Shown: piece by piece, positions 15,932 to 25,094 of the stretch
How the letters are laid out: each line of letters begins with the position of its first letter
Numbering within the stretch: position 1 is the stretch's first letter
NCBI RefSeq assembly: GCF_029813775.1
Contig: NZ_JARVKW010000005.1
Span: 213,569-277,568, forward strand
DNA: 64,000 bases
DNA from: Streptomyces sp. DH24
Lineage (GTDB): Bacteria > Actinomycetota > Actinomycetes > Streptomycetales > Streptomycetaceae
Direction: 5' to 3'
Position numbers and translations under genes: made by a program
The notes under the pieces: generated by a model
Seen by the model: the letters and a program-made list of their open reading frames with translations, nothing else
What the model was told of the DNA's origin: nothing
Databases searched by the model: none

Positions 15932-16972
15932 GTGGCGTCCCACCGTCGACCCAAGCAGCCGAGTCGCACCCGTGTGACCGTGCTGACCACCGCAGCCGCC
16001 GCTGCCGTCGCCCTCAGCTCCCAGGCCGCCAACGCCGCGCCCAGCGAGAAGCCGAGCAAGGACGAAGTCAAGGCCAAGGTGGACAAGCTCTACGAGCAGG
16101 CAGAGCACGCCACCGAGAAGTACAACGGGGCCAGGGAGAAGCAGGAGAAGCTCCAGAAGGAGATCTCCACCATCCAGGACAACGTCGCACGCGGTCAGGA
16201 AGAGCTCAACGACCTGCGCGACGGCCTGGGTTCGATGGCCAGCGCCCAGTACCGCTCCGGTGGGATCGACCCCTCCGTCCAGCTGTTCCTCTCCGCCGAC
16301 CCGGACGACTACCTCGACAAGGCGTCCACGCTCGACCAGCTGAGCAGCCAGCAGGTCGAGGCGCTGAAGAAGATCCAGGACAAGCAGCGCGAGCTCGCCC
16401 AGGAGCGCGCCGAGGCCTCCGAGAAGCTCAAGGACCTGGCGTCCACCAGGACCGAGCTCGGCAAGAAGAAGAAGGAAGTCCAGAGCAAGCTCGCCGCCGC
16501 GCAGAAGCTGCTCAACACCCTCAGCGCCAAGGAGAAGGCCGCCCTCGCCGCCGAGGAGGCACGCGCCACCCGCAGCAGCGAGCGCGAGGCCCTCAGCGGC
16601 TCCAACTCCGCCGCCTCCGGCCGGGCCGCCGCGGCCTACGCCGCCGCCCAGTCCAAGCTCGGCTCGCCCTACGTCTACGGCGCCACCGGCCCGTCCTCCT
16701 TCGACTGCTCGGGCCTGACCTCGTGGGCGTACGCCCAGGCCGGGGTGTCCATCCCCCGCACCTCCGAGGCGCAGTCCCAGATAGGCACCCGCATCAGCTC
16801 CGTCGGCGACCTCCAGGTCGGCGACCTGGTGTTCTTCTTCAACGACCTGCACCACGTCGGCCTGTACGCGGGCAACGGCCAGGTCATACACGCCCCGCGC
16901 ACCGGCACGGTGGTCCGCTACGAGTCGATGAACACCATCGGCGGCCCCTTCATGTGGGGCGTCCGGGTCTGA
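15932..16972 (+). CDS. Secreted NlpC/P60 peptidoglycan hydrolase (RipA-like), copy 1
   Basis: A 346-residue secreted cell-wall endopeptidase: signal peptide (about 1-34, cut after AANA), a long coiled-coil regulatory region (40-225) and a C-terminal NlpC/P60 domain. The catalytic Cys is C259 in FDCSGLTSWAYAQAG, and the His residues are in LHHVGLYAGNGQVIHAPR. The family cleaves the D-Glu to DAP bond of stem peptides; the coiled coil normally holds the enzyme inactive or docks it to FtsX. GTG 15932 is preferred because AGAAGGAG sits 9 nt before it. It is followed by a close paralogue, suggesting tandem duplication. M. tuberculosis Rv2190c sits at the corresponding place. Confidence 0.92.
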   Translation: MASHRRPKQPSRTRVTVLTTAAAAAVALSSQAANAAPSEKPSKDEVKAKVDKLYEQAEHATEKYNGAREKQEKLQKEISTIQDNVARGQEELNDLRDGLGSMASAQYRSGGIDPSVQLFLSADPDDYLDKASTLDQLSSQQVEALKKIQDKQRELAQERAEASEKLKDLASTRTELGKKKKEVQSKLAAAQKLLNTLSAKEKAALAAEEARATRSSEREALSGSNSAASGRAAAAYAAAQSKLGSPYVYGATGPSSFDCSGLTSWAYAQAGVSIPRTSEAQSQIGTRISSVGDLQVGDLVFFFNDLHHVGLYAGNGQVIHAPRTGTVVRYESMNTIGGPFMWGVRV

Positions 16973-17223
16973 CCCCGGCCCCCTCCCGCACCTCTTCAGG
17001 CCCGCACGCCGTACCGCCCGAACGGGCGAATTGCGCATCGCGGTGCCGACCCCACGCCCCGCCGGTGACCTGCGTCAGCGGCGGGGCGTCACCGTGCGTG
17101 CACACGGCGGTCGTTGGTGGGCGCCCCGTCCCGGGGTTACTGTCTGCCGCGCTTCCCTCACCGCCGGGCCCTCCCGGCACCGGGGAGCGGACCTGTCCGC
17201 CAGCGGAAGGAGTGCGGCTTCCC

Positions 17224-18246
17224 GTGGGTTCCCATCGTCGCGTTGCACCGTCCGGCCTCGACCGGGGCGCGGCCGCCGCGCTCGGCGTGCTGTCCGCCGC
17301 GGCCGCCGCCCTCGGCGCCGTACCGGCCCCCTCGGCCCCGGCCGCGCCACTCGACGACACGCGCGCCGAGGTCGACCGCCTCCACACCGCCGCGGAGCAG
17401 GCCACCGAGGCCTACAACAAGGCCGGCGAACGCGCCGGCACGCTGCGCCGGCAGGTCCGCGACGCGCAAGGCCGCATCGCCCGCCAGCAGCAGCACGTCA
17501 ACACCCTGCGGGAGGCGCTCGGTTCCCTGGCCGGCGCCCAGTACCGCGAGGGCGGCATCGACCCGGCCGTCGCCCTGCTGCTCACCTCCGAACCGGACGA
17601 CTACCTCGACAAGGCGGCCGTGCTCGACCGGATCGGCGCCCGCCAGGCCGGCGAACTGCGCACTCTGCGGAAGGCCCTGCGCGAACTCGCCCAGGAACGC
17701 GCGGAGGCGGCCCGCAAGGTCGCCGAACTCGACCGGAGCCGCAAGGCCGTCGCCGCCCACAAGAAGACCGTCGAACGGAAACTCGCCGCGGCCCGGCGGC
17801 TGCTGAACTCCCTGTCGGACGACGAGCGCGCCGCCTACGACCGCGCCTCCCGCACCGGCCGCGCCGACCTGTTCGGCCCCGGGGGCGACGCCCCGGCCTC
17901 CGGGCGGGCCGCAGCGGCCCTCGCCGCCGCCCGGGCAGCCCTCGGCAAGCCCTACGTCTGGGGCGCCAACGGCCCCGCCGCCTTCGACTGCTCGGGTCTG
18001 ACCCAGTGGTCGTACGCGCAGGCCGGGGTCGCCCTGCCGCGCACCTCCCAGGCGCAGCGGTACGCCGGCCGGCAGGTCCCGCTCTCCGAGGCCCGCCCCG
18101 GTGACCTGGTCACCTACCGGTCCGACGCCAGCCACATCGGGATGTACGCCGGCAACGGCCAGGTGATCCACGCACCCCGCCCGGGGGCCCCGGTGCGCTA
18201 CGACCCGGTGGGCATGATGCCGGTCTCCTCCGTCACCAGGGTCTGA
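17224..18246 (+). CDS. Secreted NlpC/P60 peptidoglycan hydrolase (RipA-like), copy 2
   Basis: A 340-residue paralogue of the preceding gene with the same order: signal peptide (about 1-40), coiled coil (45-205) and NlpC/P60 domain with C256 in FDCSGLTQWSYAQAG and His in SHIGMYAGNGQVIHAPR. Sequence identity is high over the catalytic domain, lower in the coiled coil, where this copy has more Arg and Ala. GTG 17224 has GGAAGGAG (17205-17212) upstream; an open frame extends back into the previous gene but lacks a start of similar quality. A separate promoter is likely because 250 bp lie between the copies. Confidence 0.9.
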   Translation: MGSHRRVAPSGLDRGAAAALGVLSAAAAALGAVPAPSAPAAPLDDTRAEVDRLHTAAEQATEAYNKAGERAGTLRRQVRDAQGRIARQQQHVNTLREALGSLAGAQYREGGIDPAVALLLTSEPDDYLDKAAVLDRIGARQAGELRTLRKALRELAQERAEAARKVAELDRSRKAVAAHKKTVERKLAAARRLLNSLSDDERAAYDRASRTGRADLFGPGGDAPASGRAAAALAAARAALGKPYVWGANGPAAFDCSGLTQWSYAQAGVALPRTSQAQRYAGRQVPLSEARPGDLVTYRSDASHIGMYAGNGQVIHAPRPGAPVRYDPVGMMPVSSVTRV

Positions 18247-18279
18247 CCCGCACGCCGCTTCGCCCTTACCCTCGGGAAG

Positions 18280-19470
18280 GTGGCGGGTCGAAGGCGGGTG
18301 TCGGGTTCCTCGGTGGTGGCGCTGTGCCTGCTGCTCGTCTCCCTCGTGGCGTGCGGCGGACGGCCGGACACCGAACCGCTGCGGGCCGACGTCCAGCGGG
18401 TCCTGGACCGGCGCGCCGAGGCCCTCCTCGACCGCGACGAGCGGGCCCTGCTGCGCACCGGCGCCCGGGCCGGGTACGACAACCTGCGGGCCGTGCCGCT
18501 GGACGACTGGACGTACCGCGTGAAGGACGTGCGGCGCAGCGGCGACACGGTCACCGCCGACACCGAACTGCGCTACCGCGTCCGCGGGTTCGACCGCGCC
18601 CCCGTCACCACGGCCCGCACCCTGGAGCTGAGCCGGGACGCGGACGGACAGTGGTCCGTGGACTCCGACCGGCCCGCGAGGAAGTCCGCGCAGCAGCTGT
18701 GGGACCAGGGCGCCGTGCGGGTCGTCCACGGCACGCACAGCCTCGTCCTCGGCGTCGGCCAGTCCCGCGCCGCGCTGGACCGCTTCGCCGGGCTCGCCGA
18801 CCGCGCGGTGCCGGCCGTGTCGGACGCCTGGCACACCGCATGGTCCCGGCAGGTCGTCGTGCTCGTACCGGAGTCGCTGGAGGGCATGGCCGGGCTGCTG
18901 GGGTCGCCCGCCTCGTCCTACCGCGGGATAGCGGCGGTCACCACCGGCGAGACCGGCGCCCGCGACACGGCACCCGCGGACCGGGTCGTCGTGAACCCGG
19001 ACGCGTACGGGATGCTCGGCTCCGTCGGCCGGCAGGTCGTCCTCACCCACGAGACCACCCACGTCGCCACCCGCGCCCACACCACCCCCGCGACCCCGCT
19101 GTGGCTGTCCGAGGGCTACGCCGACTGGGTCGGCTACCGCGGCACCGACCGCACGCCGGAACAGGCCGCGCCCGAGCTGGCCGCCGCCGTCACCGGGGGG
19201 CGGCTGCCGGCCGGGCTGCCCAAGGACGGCGACTTCGGCTTCGACGGCGACGCGAACGCGCTGGCGCGGGCCTACGAGAGCGGCTGGATGGCCTGCCGGA
19301 TGATCGCGGACCGCTGGGACGAGGAACGCCTCGGTGAGTTCTACCGGGCCGTCGGCGGCCACGGGGGACGGTCCGGGGCGGTCGAAAGCGCCCTGAGCCG
19401 GGTGCTCGGCACCACCCTGGAGGACTTCACGGCCGAGTGGCGGGACTACCTGCGGTCGGAGTTCGGCTGA
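18280..19470 (+). CDS. Lipoprotein gluzincin-type metallopeptidase
   Basis: A 396-residue secreted lipoprotein: short charged N terminus, hydrophobic core and lipobox ending SLVAC (lipidated C25), then a 200-residue region resembling a SnoaL/NTF2-type domain (DVQRVLDRRAEALLDRDERALL), and a zinc-peptidase domain with HETTH (H257, E258, H261) and the third ligand E278 in WLSEGYADW. TACCCT at 18267-18272 lies 7 nt before the GTG, so the transcript is probably leaderless. It is near two peptidoglycan hydrolases and may act on the envelope. Its 3' end overlaps the convergent glycosyltransferase gene by 44 bp. Confidence 0.85.
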   Translation: MAGRRRVSGSSVVALCLLLVSLVACGGRPDTEPLRADVQRVLDRRAEALLDRDERALLRTGARAGYDNLRAVPLDDWTYRVKDVRRSGDTVTADTELRYRVRGFDRAPVTTARTLELSRDADGQWSVDSDRPARKSAQQLWDQGAVRVVHGTHSLVLGVGQSRAALDRFAGLADRAVPAVSDAWHTAWSRQVVVLVPESLEGMAGLLGSPASSYRGIAAVTTGETGARDTAPADRVVVNPDAYGMLGSVGRQVVLTHETTHVATRAHTTPATPLWLSEGYADWVGYRGTDRTPEQAAPELAAAVTGGRLPAGLPKDGDFGFDGDANALARAYESGWMACRMIADRWDEERLGEFYRAVGGHGGRSGAVESALSRVLGTTLEDFTAEWRDYLRSEFG

Positions 19471-20680
19471 GCGGCGCCGGGACGACCGCGTCGAGCGCCG
19501 GTGCCGCACCCGGGACGGTCGCGCGCCACAGGCGGACCGCCGCGACGAGGGTGGCCGCCAGCAGCAGGCCGTTGCGGACGAACAGCAGGCCGACGCCCAG
19601 CGCGTCACTGGCGACGACGTGCGCGAACCACAGCGGGAACTCCAGCACCGTCACGAAGGACGCCGCCAGCACCATCCCGACGGGCAGCCGCATCCGGCTC
19701 GCCGGGTGGCACAGGCACACGGCCGCCACCCCGACCAGCCACACCAGGTACTGAGGGCTGATCACCCGGCTCGTGGTCGTGAACATCAGCACCGCCACGA
19801 ACGCCGCGTCCGCGACCGTGTGCGCCTCGAACCGCCGCGCCAGCAGCCGCCACAGCAGCAGCCAGCCGAACGCCATGCCGGTGAGGAACAGCGCCGCCGA
19901 GCTCACCACGTCCACGTACGGGCCGAGGAACTCCACCGAGCCGTAGTTGAGCAGCACCTCGCCGCTCCAGCCGAACTGCCGGGCCACGTGGAACACCAGC
20001 GCGCCGAGCGACTCCACCTCGGTGCCCCGGTCGCGCTGGTAGGTGAGGAACGCGAACGCCCCCGGCATCGTCACGGCGAAAAGCCCCGCCAGCACCGCGC
20101 CGGTCAGCGCCGCCGCGGCCCACGCCGAGCGCCGCCGGACGGCGAGGAGCACCAGCGCCGGCCACACCTTGAGCAGGGCGCCCAGGCCCGCCAGCACGCC
20201 CATCGCCCGTGGATGCCGGGCCCCCGCCAGCAGCGCCGCCACCGCGACCGCCGTGACCATCACGTCGTAGCGCGCGTACACGGTCGGGCCGAGCAGCGGC
20301 ATGCCCGCCACCCACACCCAGGCGCCGCGCGGGGACAGGCCGGGGCGGCGGCCCGCGTACGCCAGCAGGGCGAGGACGACCAGATCCGCGAGGCAGGCCA
20401 GCACGAAGAACGCCGTCGCGTAGTCCAGGAAGGGCAGCGCCGCCGGGGAGAGGATCGCCAGCGCCGCCGCCGGCGGGTACTGCCAGGTGACGTCGTCCAG
20501 GGGGAACGTCCCGGTGCGCAGCACCTCGTACCAGCCCCGGTAGATCCCGGACACGTCGCTCGTGACGTCCGGGCCGGGGAAGACGTACACCTTCAGGACG
20601 AACAGCATCAGGGGCAGCCGCGTCAGGGCCCAGACCGCCAGCAGCGGCACCAGGTACCGCCGCACGCCCGTCGTCTTCAC
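19427..20680 (-). CDS. GT87-family (DUF2029) membrane mannosyltransferase
   Basis: A 417-residue polytopic protein with about ten helices and the GT-C pattern: an acidic loop after the first helix (FPGPDVTSDVSGIYRGW), the conserved WQYPPAA motif and TSRVISPQYLVWL near the C terminus. GT87 enzymes use polyprenyl-phosphate mannose; in mycobacteria Rv2181, at the equivalent place, adds alpha-1,2 mannose to lipoglycans. GTG 20680 has GCAGGGA upstream; an open frame extends to 20875 but runs through the start region of the divergent glycosyltransferase. A role in phosphatidylinositol mannosides or a related glycolipid is inferred from the neighbour. Confidence 0.85.
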   Translation of the reverse strand: MKTTGVRRYLVPLLAVWALTRLPLMLFVLKVYVFPGPDVTSDVSGIYRGWYEVLRTGTFPLDDVTWQYPPAAALAILSPAALPFLDYATAFFVLACLADLVVLALLAYAGRRPGLSPRGAWVWVAGMPLLGPTVYARYDVMVTAVAVAALLAGARHPRAMGVLAGLGALLKVWPALVLLAVRRRSAWAAAALTGAVLAGLFAVTMPGAFAFLTYQRDRGTEVESLGALVFHVARQFGWSGEVLLNYGSVEFLGPYVDVVSSAALFLTGMAFGWLLLWRLLARRFEAHTVADAAFVAVLMFTTTSRVISPQYLVWLVGVAAVCLCHPASRMRLPVGMVLAASFVTVLEFPLWFAHVVASDALGVGLLFVRNGLLLAATLVAAVRLWRATVPGAAPALDAVVPAPLSRTPTAGSPATRP

Positions 20681-20801
20681 GTGATCCCTGCCCCGTCCGC
20701 TCGCCGCCCGATGGGGCCATGATGTCGTGGACGGCCCGGCGCCTGCCACCCAGCCCGGTCGGGCACGCCCGTGAACAGCGGGTTGGGTAGGGTCGGCGAC
20801 G

Positions 20802-21944
20802 ATGCACAAGACCCTGATCGTGACCAACGACTTCCCGCCCCGGCCCGGCGGAATCCAGGCGTTCCTGCACAACATGGCGCTGCGCCTCGACCCGGACCGG
20901 CTCGTCGTCTACGCCTCCACCTGGAAGCACGGCGCGGAGGGCCGGCGGGCGACCGCCGCCTTCGACGCCGAGCAGCCCTTCACGGTCGTCCGCGACCGGA
21001 CGACGATGCTGCTGCCGACGCCGGGGGCCACCCGGCGGGCCGTCGGGCTGCTGCGTGAGCACGGCTGCACCTCGGTGTGGTTCGGGGCGGCGGCACCCCT
21101 CGGGCTGATGGCACCGGCGCTGCGGAGGGCGGGCGCCGAGCGGATCGTGGCCACCACCCACGGCCACGAGGCGGGCTGGGCCCAGCTGCCCGCCGCCCGG
21201 CAGTTGCTGCGCCGCATCGGGGAGGGCACCGACACGCTCACCTACCTCGGCGAGTACACGCGCTCACGCATCGCCGGCGCGCTCACCCCCGGGGCGGCGG
21301 CCCGGATGGCGCAGCTGCCGCCCGGCGTCGACGAGAAGACCTTCCACCCCGGCTCCGGCGGCGAGGAGGTGCGGGCCCGGCTCGGGCTGACCGACCGGCC
21401 CGTCGTCGTGTGCGTCTCCCGGCTGGTGCCGCGCAAGGGGCAGGACACGCTCATCGAGGCCATGCCGGGCATCCTGGCCGCCGAGCCGGACGCCGTGCTG
21501 CTGATCGTCGGCGGCGGCCCCTACGAGAAGGACCTGCGCCGGCTCGCCCGCGACACCGGGGTGGCCGGTTCCGTGCGCTTCACGGGTTCCGTGCCCTGGT
21601 CCGAGCTGCCCGCCCACTACGGCGCCGGCGACGTGTTCGCGATGCCGTGCCGGACCCGGCGCGGCGGACTCGACGTCGAAGGACTCGGCATCGTCTACCT
21701 GGAGGCCTCCGCGACCGGTCTGCCCGTCGTCGCCGGCGACTCGGGCGGCGCGCCCGACGCGGTGCTCGACGGCGAGACCGGCTGGGTGGTGGAGGGCGGC
21801 TCGGCCGAGCAGGCCGCCGAGCGGATCGTCGCCCTCCTCGGGGACGCCGAGCTGCGCCGCCGGATGGGGGAGCGGGGCCGGGCCTGGGTCGAGGAGAAGT
21901 GGCGCTGGGACCTCCTGGCGGAAAAGCTCAAAACGCTGCTGTAG
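20802..21944 (+). CDS. GT4 mannosyltransferase, PimB'-like
   Basis: A 380-residue cytoplasmic GT-B glycosyltransferase. The N-terminal acceptor domain opens TLIVTNDFPPRPGGIQAFLHN, a signature of the PimB/MgtA group; the donor domain has VVCVSRLVPRKGQDTLIEAMP and the EX7E motif in EGLGIVYLEASATGLPVVAG. PimB' transfers the second mannose from GDP-mannose to phosphatidylinositol mannoside. TAGGGT (20788-20793) lies 8 nt before the ATG with no Shine-Dalgarno, so the mRNA is probably leaderless. It is divergent from the GT87 gene, consistent with a shared glycolipid pathway. M. tuberculosis Rv2188c (PimB') occupies the same position. Confidence 0.9.
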   Translation: MHKTLIVTNDFPPRPGGIQAFLHNMALRLDPDRLVVYASTWKHGAEGRRATAAFDAEQPFTVVRDRTTMLLPTPGATRRAVGLLREHGCTSVWFGAAAPLGLMAPALRRAGAERIVATTHGHEAGWAQLPAARQLLRRIGEGTDTLTYLGEYTRSRIAGALTPGAAARMAQLPPGVDEKTFHPGSGGEEVRARLGLTDRPVVVCVSRLVPRKGQDTLIEAMPGILAAEPDAVLLIVGGGPYEKDLRRLARDTGVAGSVRFTGSVPWSELPAHYGAGDVFAMPCRTRRGGLDVEGLGIVYLEASATGLPVVAGDSGGAPDAVLDGETGWVVEGGSAEQAAERIVALLGDAELRRRMGERGRAWVEEKWRWDLLAEKLKTLL

Positions 21945-21948
21945 TACA

Positions 21949-22033
21949 GCGCCCCGAAGGGGCGCGGACAACTGCGCAGCCACGGACGACGGAAAGCCGC
22001 CGACGGCGAAGGGGGCACCCTCAAGGCGCCCCC
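21949..22033. terminator. Hairpins between the convergent GT4 and acyl-CoA ligase genes
   Basis: GCGCCCC-GAA-GGGGCGC (21949-21965) directly follows the GT4 stop. A second stem, GGGGGC (22011-22016) with GCCCCC (22028-22033), lies near the end of the opposing gene. Together they could stop transcription from both sides. Confidence 0.55.
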
Positions 22034-22049
22034 CCGCTCACCGACGGAG

Positions 22050-23846
22050 TCACTTCGCGTAGATCGCCTCGATCTCGTGCGCGTAGTCCTTCGCCACCAC
22101 GTTCCGCTTCAGCTTCAGCGACGGCGTCAGATGCCCCGACTCCTCCGTGAACTGCGAGGGGAGGATGCGGAACCTGCGCACCGACTCCGCCTTCGACACC
22201 GCCGCGTTGCCATCGTCGACCGCCGACTGGATCGCGGCGTTCAGGTCCGGGTCGTCGCGCAGTTCCGCCGCCGTGACGCCCGCGGGCTTGCCGTGCTCGG
22301 CGGCCCAGCGGCCCAGGAACTCCTCGTCGATGGTGACCAGCGCGCCCACGAACGGCCGCCCGTCGCCCACCACCATGCACTCCGCGACCAGCGCGTGCGC
22401 CCGGATACGGTCCTCGATCACGGCCGGGGCGACGTTCTTGCCGCCGGCGGTCACCAGGATCTCCTTCTTGCGGCCGGTGATCCGCAGGTAGCCGTCCTCG
22501 TCGAGGGTGCCGATGTCGCCGGTGTGGAACCAGCCGTCGGCGAGCGCCTCCTCGGTCGCGCCAGGGTTGTTCCAGTACTCCTTGAAGAGGTGCTCGCCGT
22601 GCAGCAGCACCTCGCCGTCGTCGGCGATGCGGATCACCGAGCCGGGCAGCGGCTGGCCGACCGTGCCGATCTTCTGCCGGTCCCAGGGGTTGAACGCGGT
22701 CGCGGCGCAGGACTCGGTCAGGCCGTAGCCCTCCAGCACCGAGAAGCCGATGCCCCGGAAGAAGTGCCCGAGGCGCTCGCCGAGCGGGGCGCCGCCGGAG
22801 ATGGCGTACTCGCCCTTGCCGCCCAGCACCGTGCGCAGCTTGCTGTAGACCAGCTTGTCGAACACCTTGTGCTTGATCTTCAGGCCGACGGACGGCCCGG
22901 ACGGGGTGTCCAGCGCCTTGCTGTAGGCGATGGCCGTGTCCGCCGCCTTGTCGAAGATCCTGCCCTTGCCGTCGGCCTGCGCCTTGGCGCGCGCCGAGTT
23001 GTAGACCTTCTCGAAGACGCGCGGCACGCCGAGGATCAGCGTCGGCCGGAACGCGGCCAGTTCGTCGGTGAGGTTCTTGATGTCGGGGACGCAGCCCAGC
23101 TTGATCGGCGCGAGCATCGGCGCGATCTCCACCAGCCGCCCGAAGACGTGCGCCAGCGGCAGGAACAGCAGCACCGAGCACTCGCCGGTGCGGAACAGCG
23201 GGCGCAGCCGCTCGACCACGTTGCCGCACTCCGCGAAGAAGCTGCGGTGGGTCAGCACACAGCCCTTGGGGCGGCCGGTGGTGCCGGAGGTGTAGACGAT
23301 GGTCGCCGGGTCGTCGGCGCGGGCGACCGAGCTGCGCTCCTCGACCGTCCGGTCCGTGACGTCCTGACCGAGCCGGCCCAGCTCCTCGACCGCGCCCGCC
23401 TCGATCTGCCAGACGTGCTTCAGCTCGGGCAGCCCGTTGCGCACCGACTCGACGGCCGCGGCGTGCGTGTCCAGCTCGACCACGCAGGCGGTCGCGCCGG
23501 AGTCGCCGAGGATCCACTGCACCTGCTCCGGGGAACTGGTCTCGTACACCGGCACGGTGACCGCGCCCGCGCACCAGATCGCGAAGTCCAGCAGCGTCCA
23601 CTCGTAGCGGGTGCGCGACATCAGGGCGACCCGGTCGCCCGGCTGGACGCCGGAGGCGATGAGGCCCTTGGCGGCGGCGTGCACCTCGGCGAGGAAATCC
23701 CGTGCCGTCACGTCCTGCCAGGCGCCGCCGGTCTTGCGGGCGATGACGGCGACGTCCGGATGCTGCGCGGCGTTTCTGCGGACGATGTCGGTCAGATTGC
23801 CGTCCGCAGGGACCTCGTACAAAGCCGGAAGGCTGAACTCGCGCAA
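22050..23846 (-). CDS. Long-chain fatty acid-CoA ligase (FadD15-like)
   Basis: A 598-residue AMP-forming acyl-CoA synthetase that activates long-chain fatty acids for degradation or lipid synthesis. The P-loop-like motif is TIVYTSGTTGRPKGC, the second core motif is EGYGLTESCAATAFNP, and the hinge DGWFHTGDIGTLDEDGYLRITGRKKEI is complete, with the C-terminal Lys in KLKRNVVAKDY. It starts with TTG (23846), supported by GAGGAG about 9 nt upstream. FadD15 (Rv2187) lies beside PimB' in mycobacteria as well. It might supply acyl chains for nearby lipid or glycolipid genes (inference). Confidence 0.93.
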   Translation of the reverse strand: MREFSLPALYEVPADGNLTDIVRRNAAQHPDVAVIARKTGGAWQDVTARDFLAEVHAAAKGLIASGVQPGDRVALMSRTRYEWTLLDFAIWCAGAVTVPVYETSSPEQVQWILGDSGATACVVELDTHAAAVESVRNGLPELKHVWQIEAGAVEELGRLGQDVTDRTVEERSSVARADDPATIVYTSGTTGRPKGCVLTHRSFFAECGNVVERLRPLFRTGECSVLLFLPLAHVFGRLVEIAPMLAPIKLGCVPDIKNLTDELAAFRPTLILGVPRVFEKVYNSARAKAQADGKGRIFDKAADTAIAYSKALDTPSGPSVGLKIKHKVFDKLVYSKLRTVLGGKGEYAISGGAPLGERLGHFFRGIGFSVLEGYGLTESCAATAFNPWDRQKIGTVGQPLPGSVIRIADDGEVLLHGEHLFKEYWNNPGATEEALADGWFHTGDIGTLDEDGYLRITGRKKEILVTAGGKNVAPAVIEDRIRAHALVAECMVVGDGRPFVGALVTIDEEFLGRWAAEHGKPAGVTAAELRDDPDLNAAIQSAVDDGNAAVSKAESVRRFRILPSQFTEESGHLTPSLKLKRNVVAKDYAHEIEAIYAK

Positions 23847-24160
23847 GACTGCTGCTCCTCATAGGGCGCCGGCGCCACGACGTTGTGCGATGCGACGGTG
23901 CGGTCCAAGGCTCGGGCAGGTGCTCAGAGGTTCGGCCACGGGGCGGAGCCCGCTGGTTGAATACCTGAGCACGACTGGACTGCCCGGACGTTACCCGCCG
24001 GTATGGCGTCTTCGACAGGGGGGCCCGGCGAGATGTTCGCTGCGTCACACGGATTGGTGTTTCTTCGCGCACAGTAGTCCAGGGCTTTTGTGACTTGCGA
24101 GTAACCGCAGGTCGGGTCGCCACTGTTCACGTGTGCCGCACACGCCTACCCTTGATCGTC
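23847..24160. other. Divergent intergenic region, acyl-CoA ligase / phosphoesterase
   Basis: No credible gene is seen in these 314 bp. They hold the start signals of both neighbours, a small palindrome TACC-CGCC-GGTA (23992-24003) that could be an operator for the fatty-acid gene, and the -10 box of the phosphoesterase at 24147-24152. The composition is somewhat less GC-rich than the genes. Confidence 0.6.
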
Positions 24161-24958
24161 ATGGCCCCCACACGAGCCGGTAACCGCAGGACGCGCGTGC
24201 ACGTCGTCAGCGACGTGCACGGCAACGCCCGTGACCTGGCGAGGGCCGGTGACGGCGCCGACGCCCTGATCTGCCTGGGTGACCTCGTCCTCTTCCTCGA
24301 CTACGCCGACCACTCCCGCGGCATCTTCCCCGACCTGTTCGGCGTCGAGAACGCCGACCGCATCGTCGAGCTGCGCACCGCCCGCCGCTTCGAGGAGGCA
24401 CGGGAGTTCGGGGCGCGGCTGTGGGCCGGCATCGGCACCGACCGCGCCGCCGTGATCGAGAAAGCGGTGCGCAAGCAGTACGCCGAGCTGTTCGCCGCGT
24501 TCCCCGCACCGACGTACGCCACGTACGGCAATGTCGACATGCCGCGCCTGTGGCACGAGTACGCCGGACCCGGCACCACCGTCCTGGACGGCGAGCGCGT
24601 CGAGATCGGCGGCCGGGTCTTCGGCTTCGTCGGCGGCGGACTGCGCACCCCGATGCGCACGCCGTACGAGATCAGCGACGAGGAGTACGCCGCGAAGATC
24701 GAGGCGGTCGGCGAGGTCGACGTGCTGTGCACGCACATCCCGCCGGAGGTTCCCGAGCTGGTCTACGACACGGTGGCGCGGCGCTTCGAGCGGGGCAGCC
24801 GGGCGCTGCTGGACGCGATCCGCCGCACCCGCCCCCGGTACGCCCTCTTCGGCCACGTGCACCAGCCGCTCGCGCGGCGCATGCGGATCGGGGCGACCGA
24901 GTGCGTGAACGTCGGCCACTTCGCCGGGACCGGACGGCCCTGGGCGCTGGAGTGGTGA
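24161..24958 (+). CDS. Calcineurin-like metallophosphoesterase
   Basis: A 265-residue dinuclear metallophosphoesterase. The five metal-binding blocks are all visible: SDVHGN, CLGDLV, TYGNVDMP (the GNH/D block), CTHIPPE and FGHVHQP. The substrate is not predictable; relatives act on cyclic nucleotides, nucleotides or phospholipids. The ATG at 24161 is 8 nt after TACCCT (24147-24152) and has no Shine-Dalgarno, suggesting a leaderless mRNA; an upstream in-frame ATG at 24095 would start before this promoter. Confidence 0.85.
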   Translation: MAPTRAGNRRTRVHVVSDVHGNARDLARAGDGADALICLGDLVLFLDYADHSRGIFPDLFGVENADRIVELRTARRFEEAREFGARLWAGIGTDRAAVIEKAVRKQYAELFAAFPAPTYATYGNVDMPRLWHEYAGPGTTVLDGERVEIGGRVFGFVGGGLRTPMRTPYEISDEEYAAKIEAVGEVDVLCTHIPPEVPELVYDTVARRFERGSRALLDAIRRTRPRYALFGHVHQPLARRMRIGATECVNVGHFAGTGRPWALEW

Positions 24959-25094
24959 GGCCCGCGCAGGTGGGGTGAATCCGGAGCGATCGCCGCGCGG
25001 TAGCCTTCACGCTGCACACACTCACGTCCGCGCGCGACGTCGGTCCCGGCGCGTGACGAGCCCTTACCGGCCCGCATCTGGAGGAGCCACGTCG

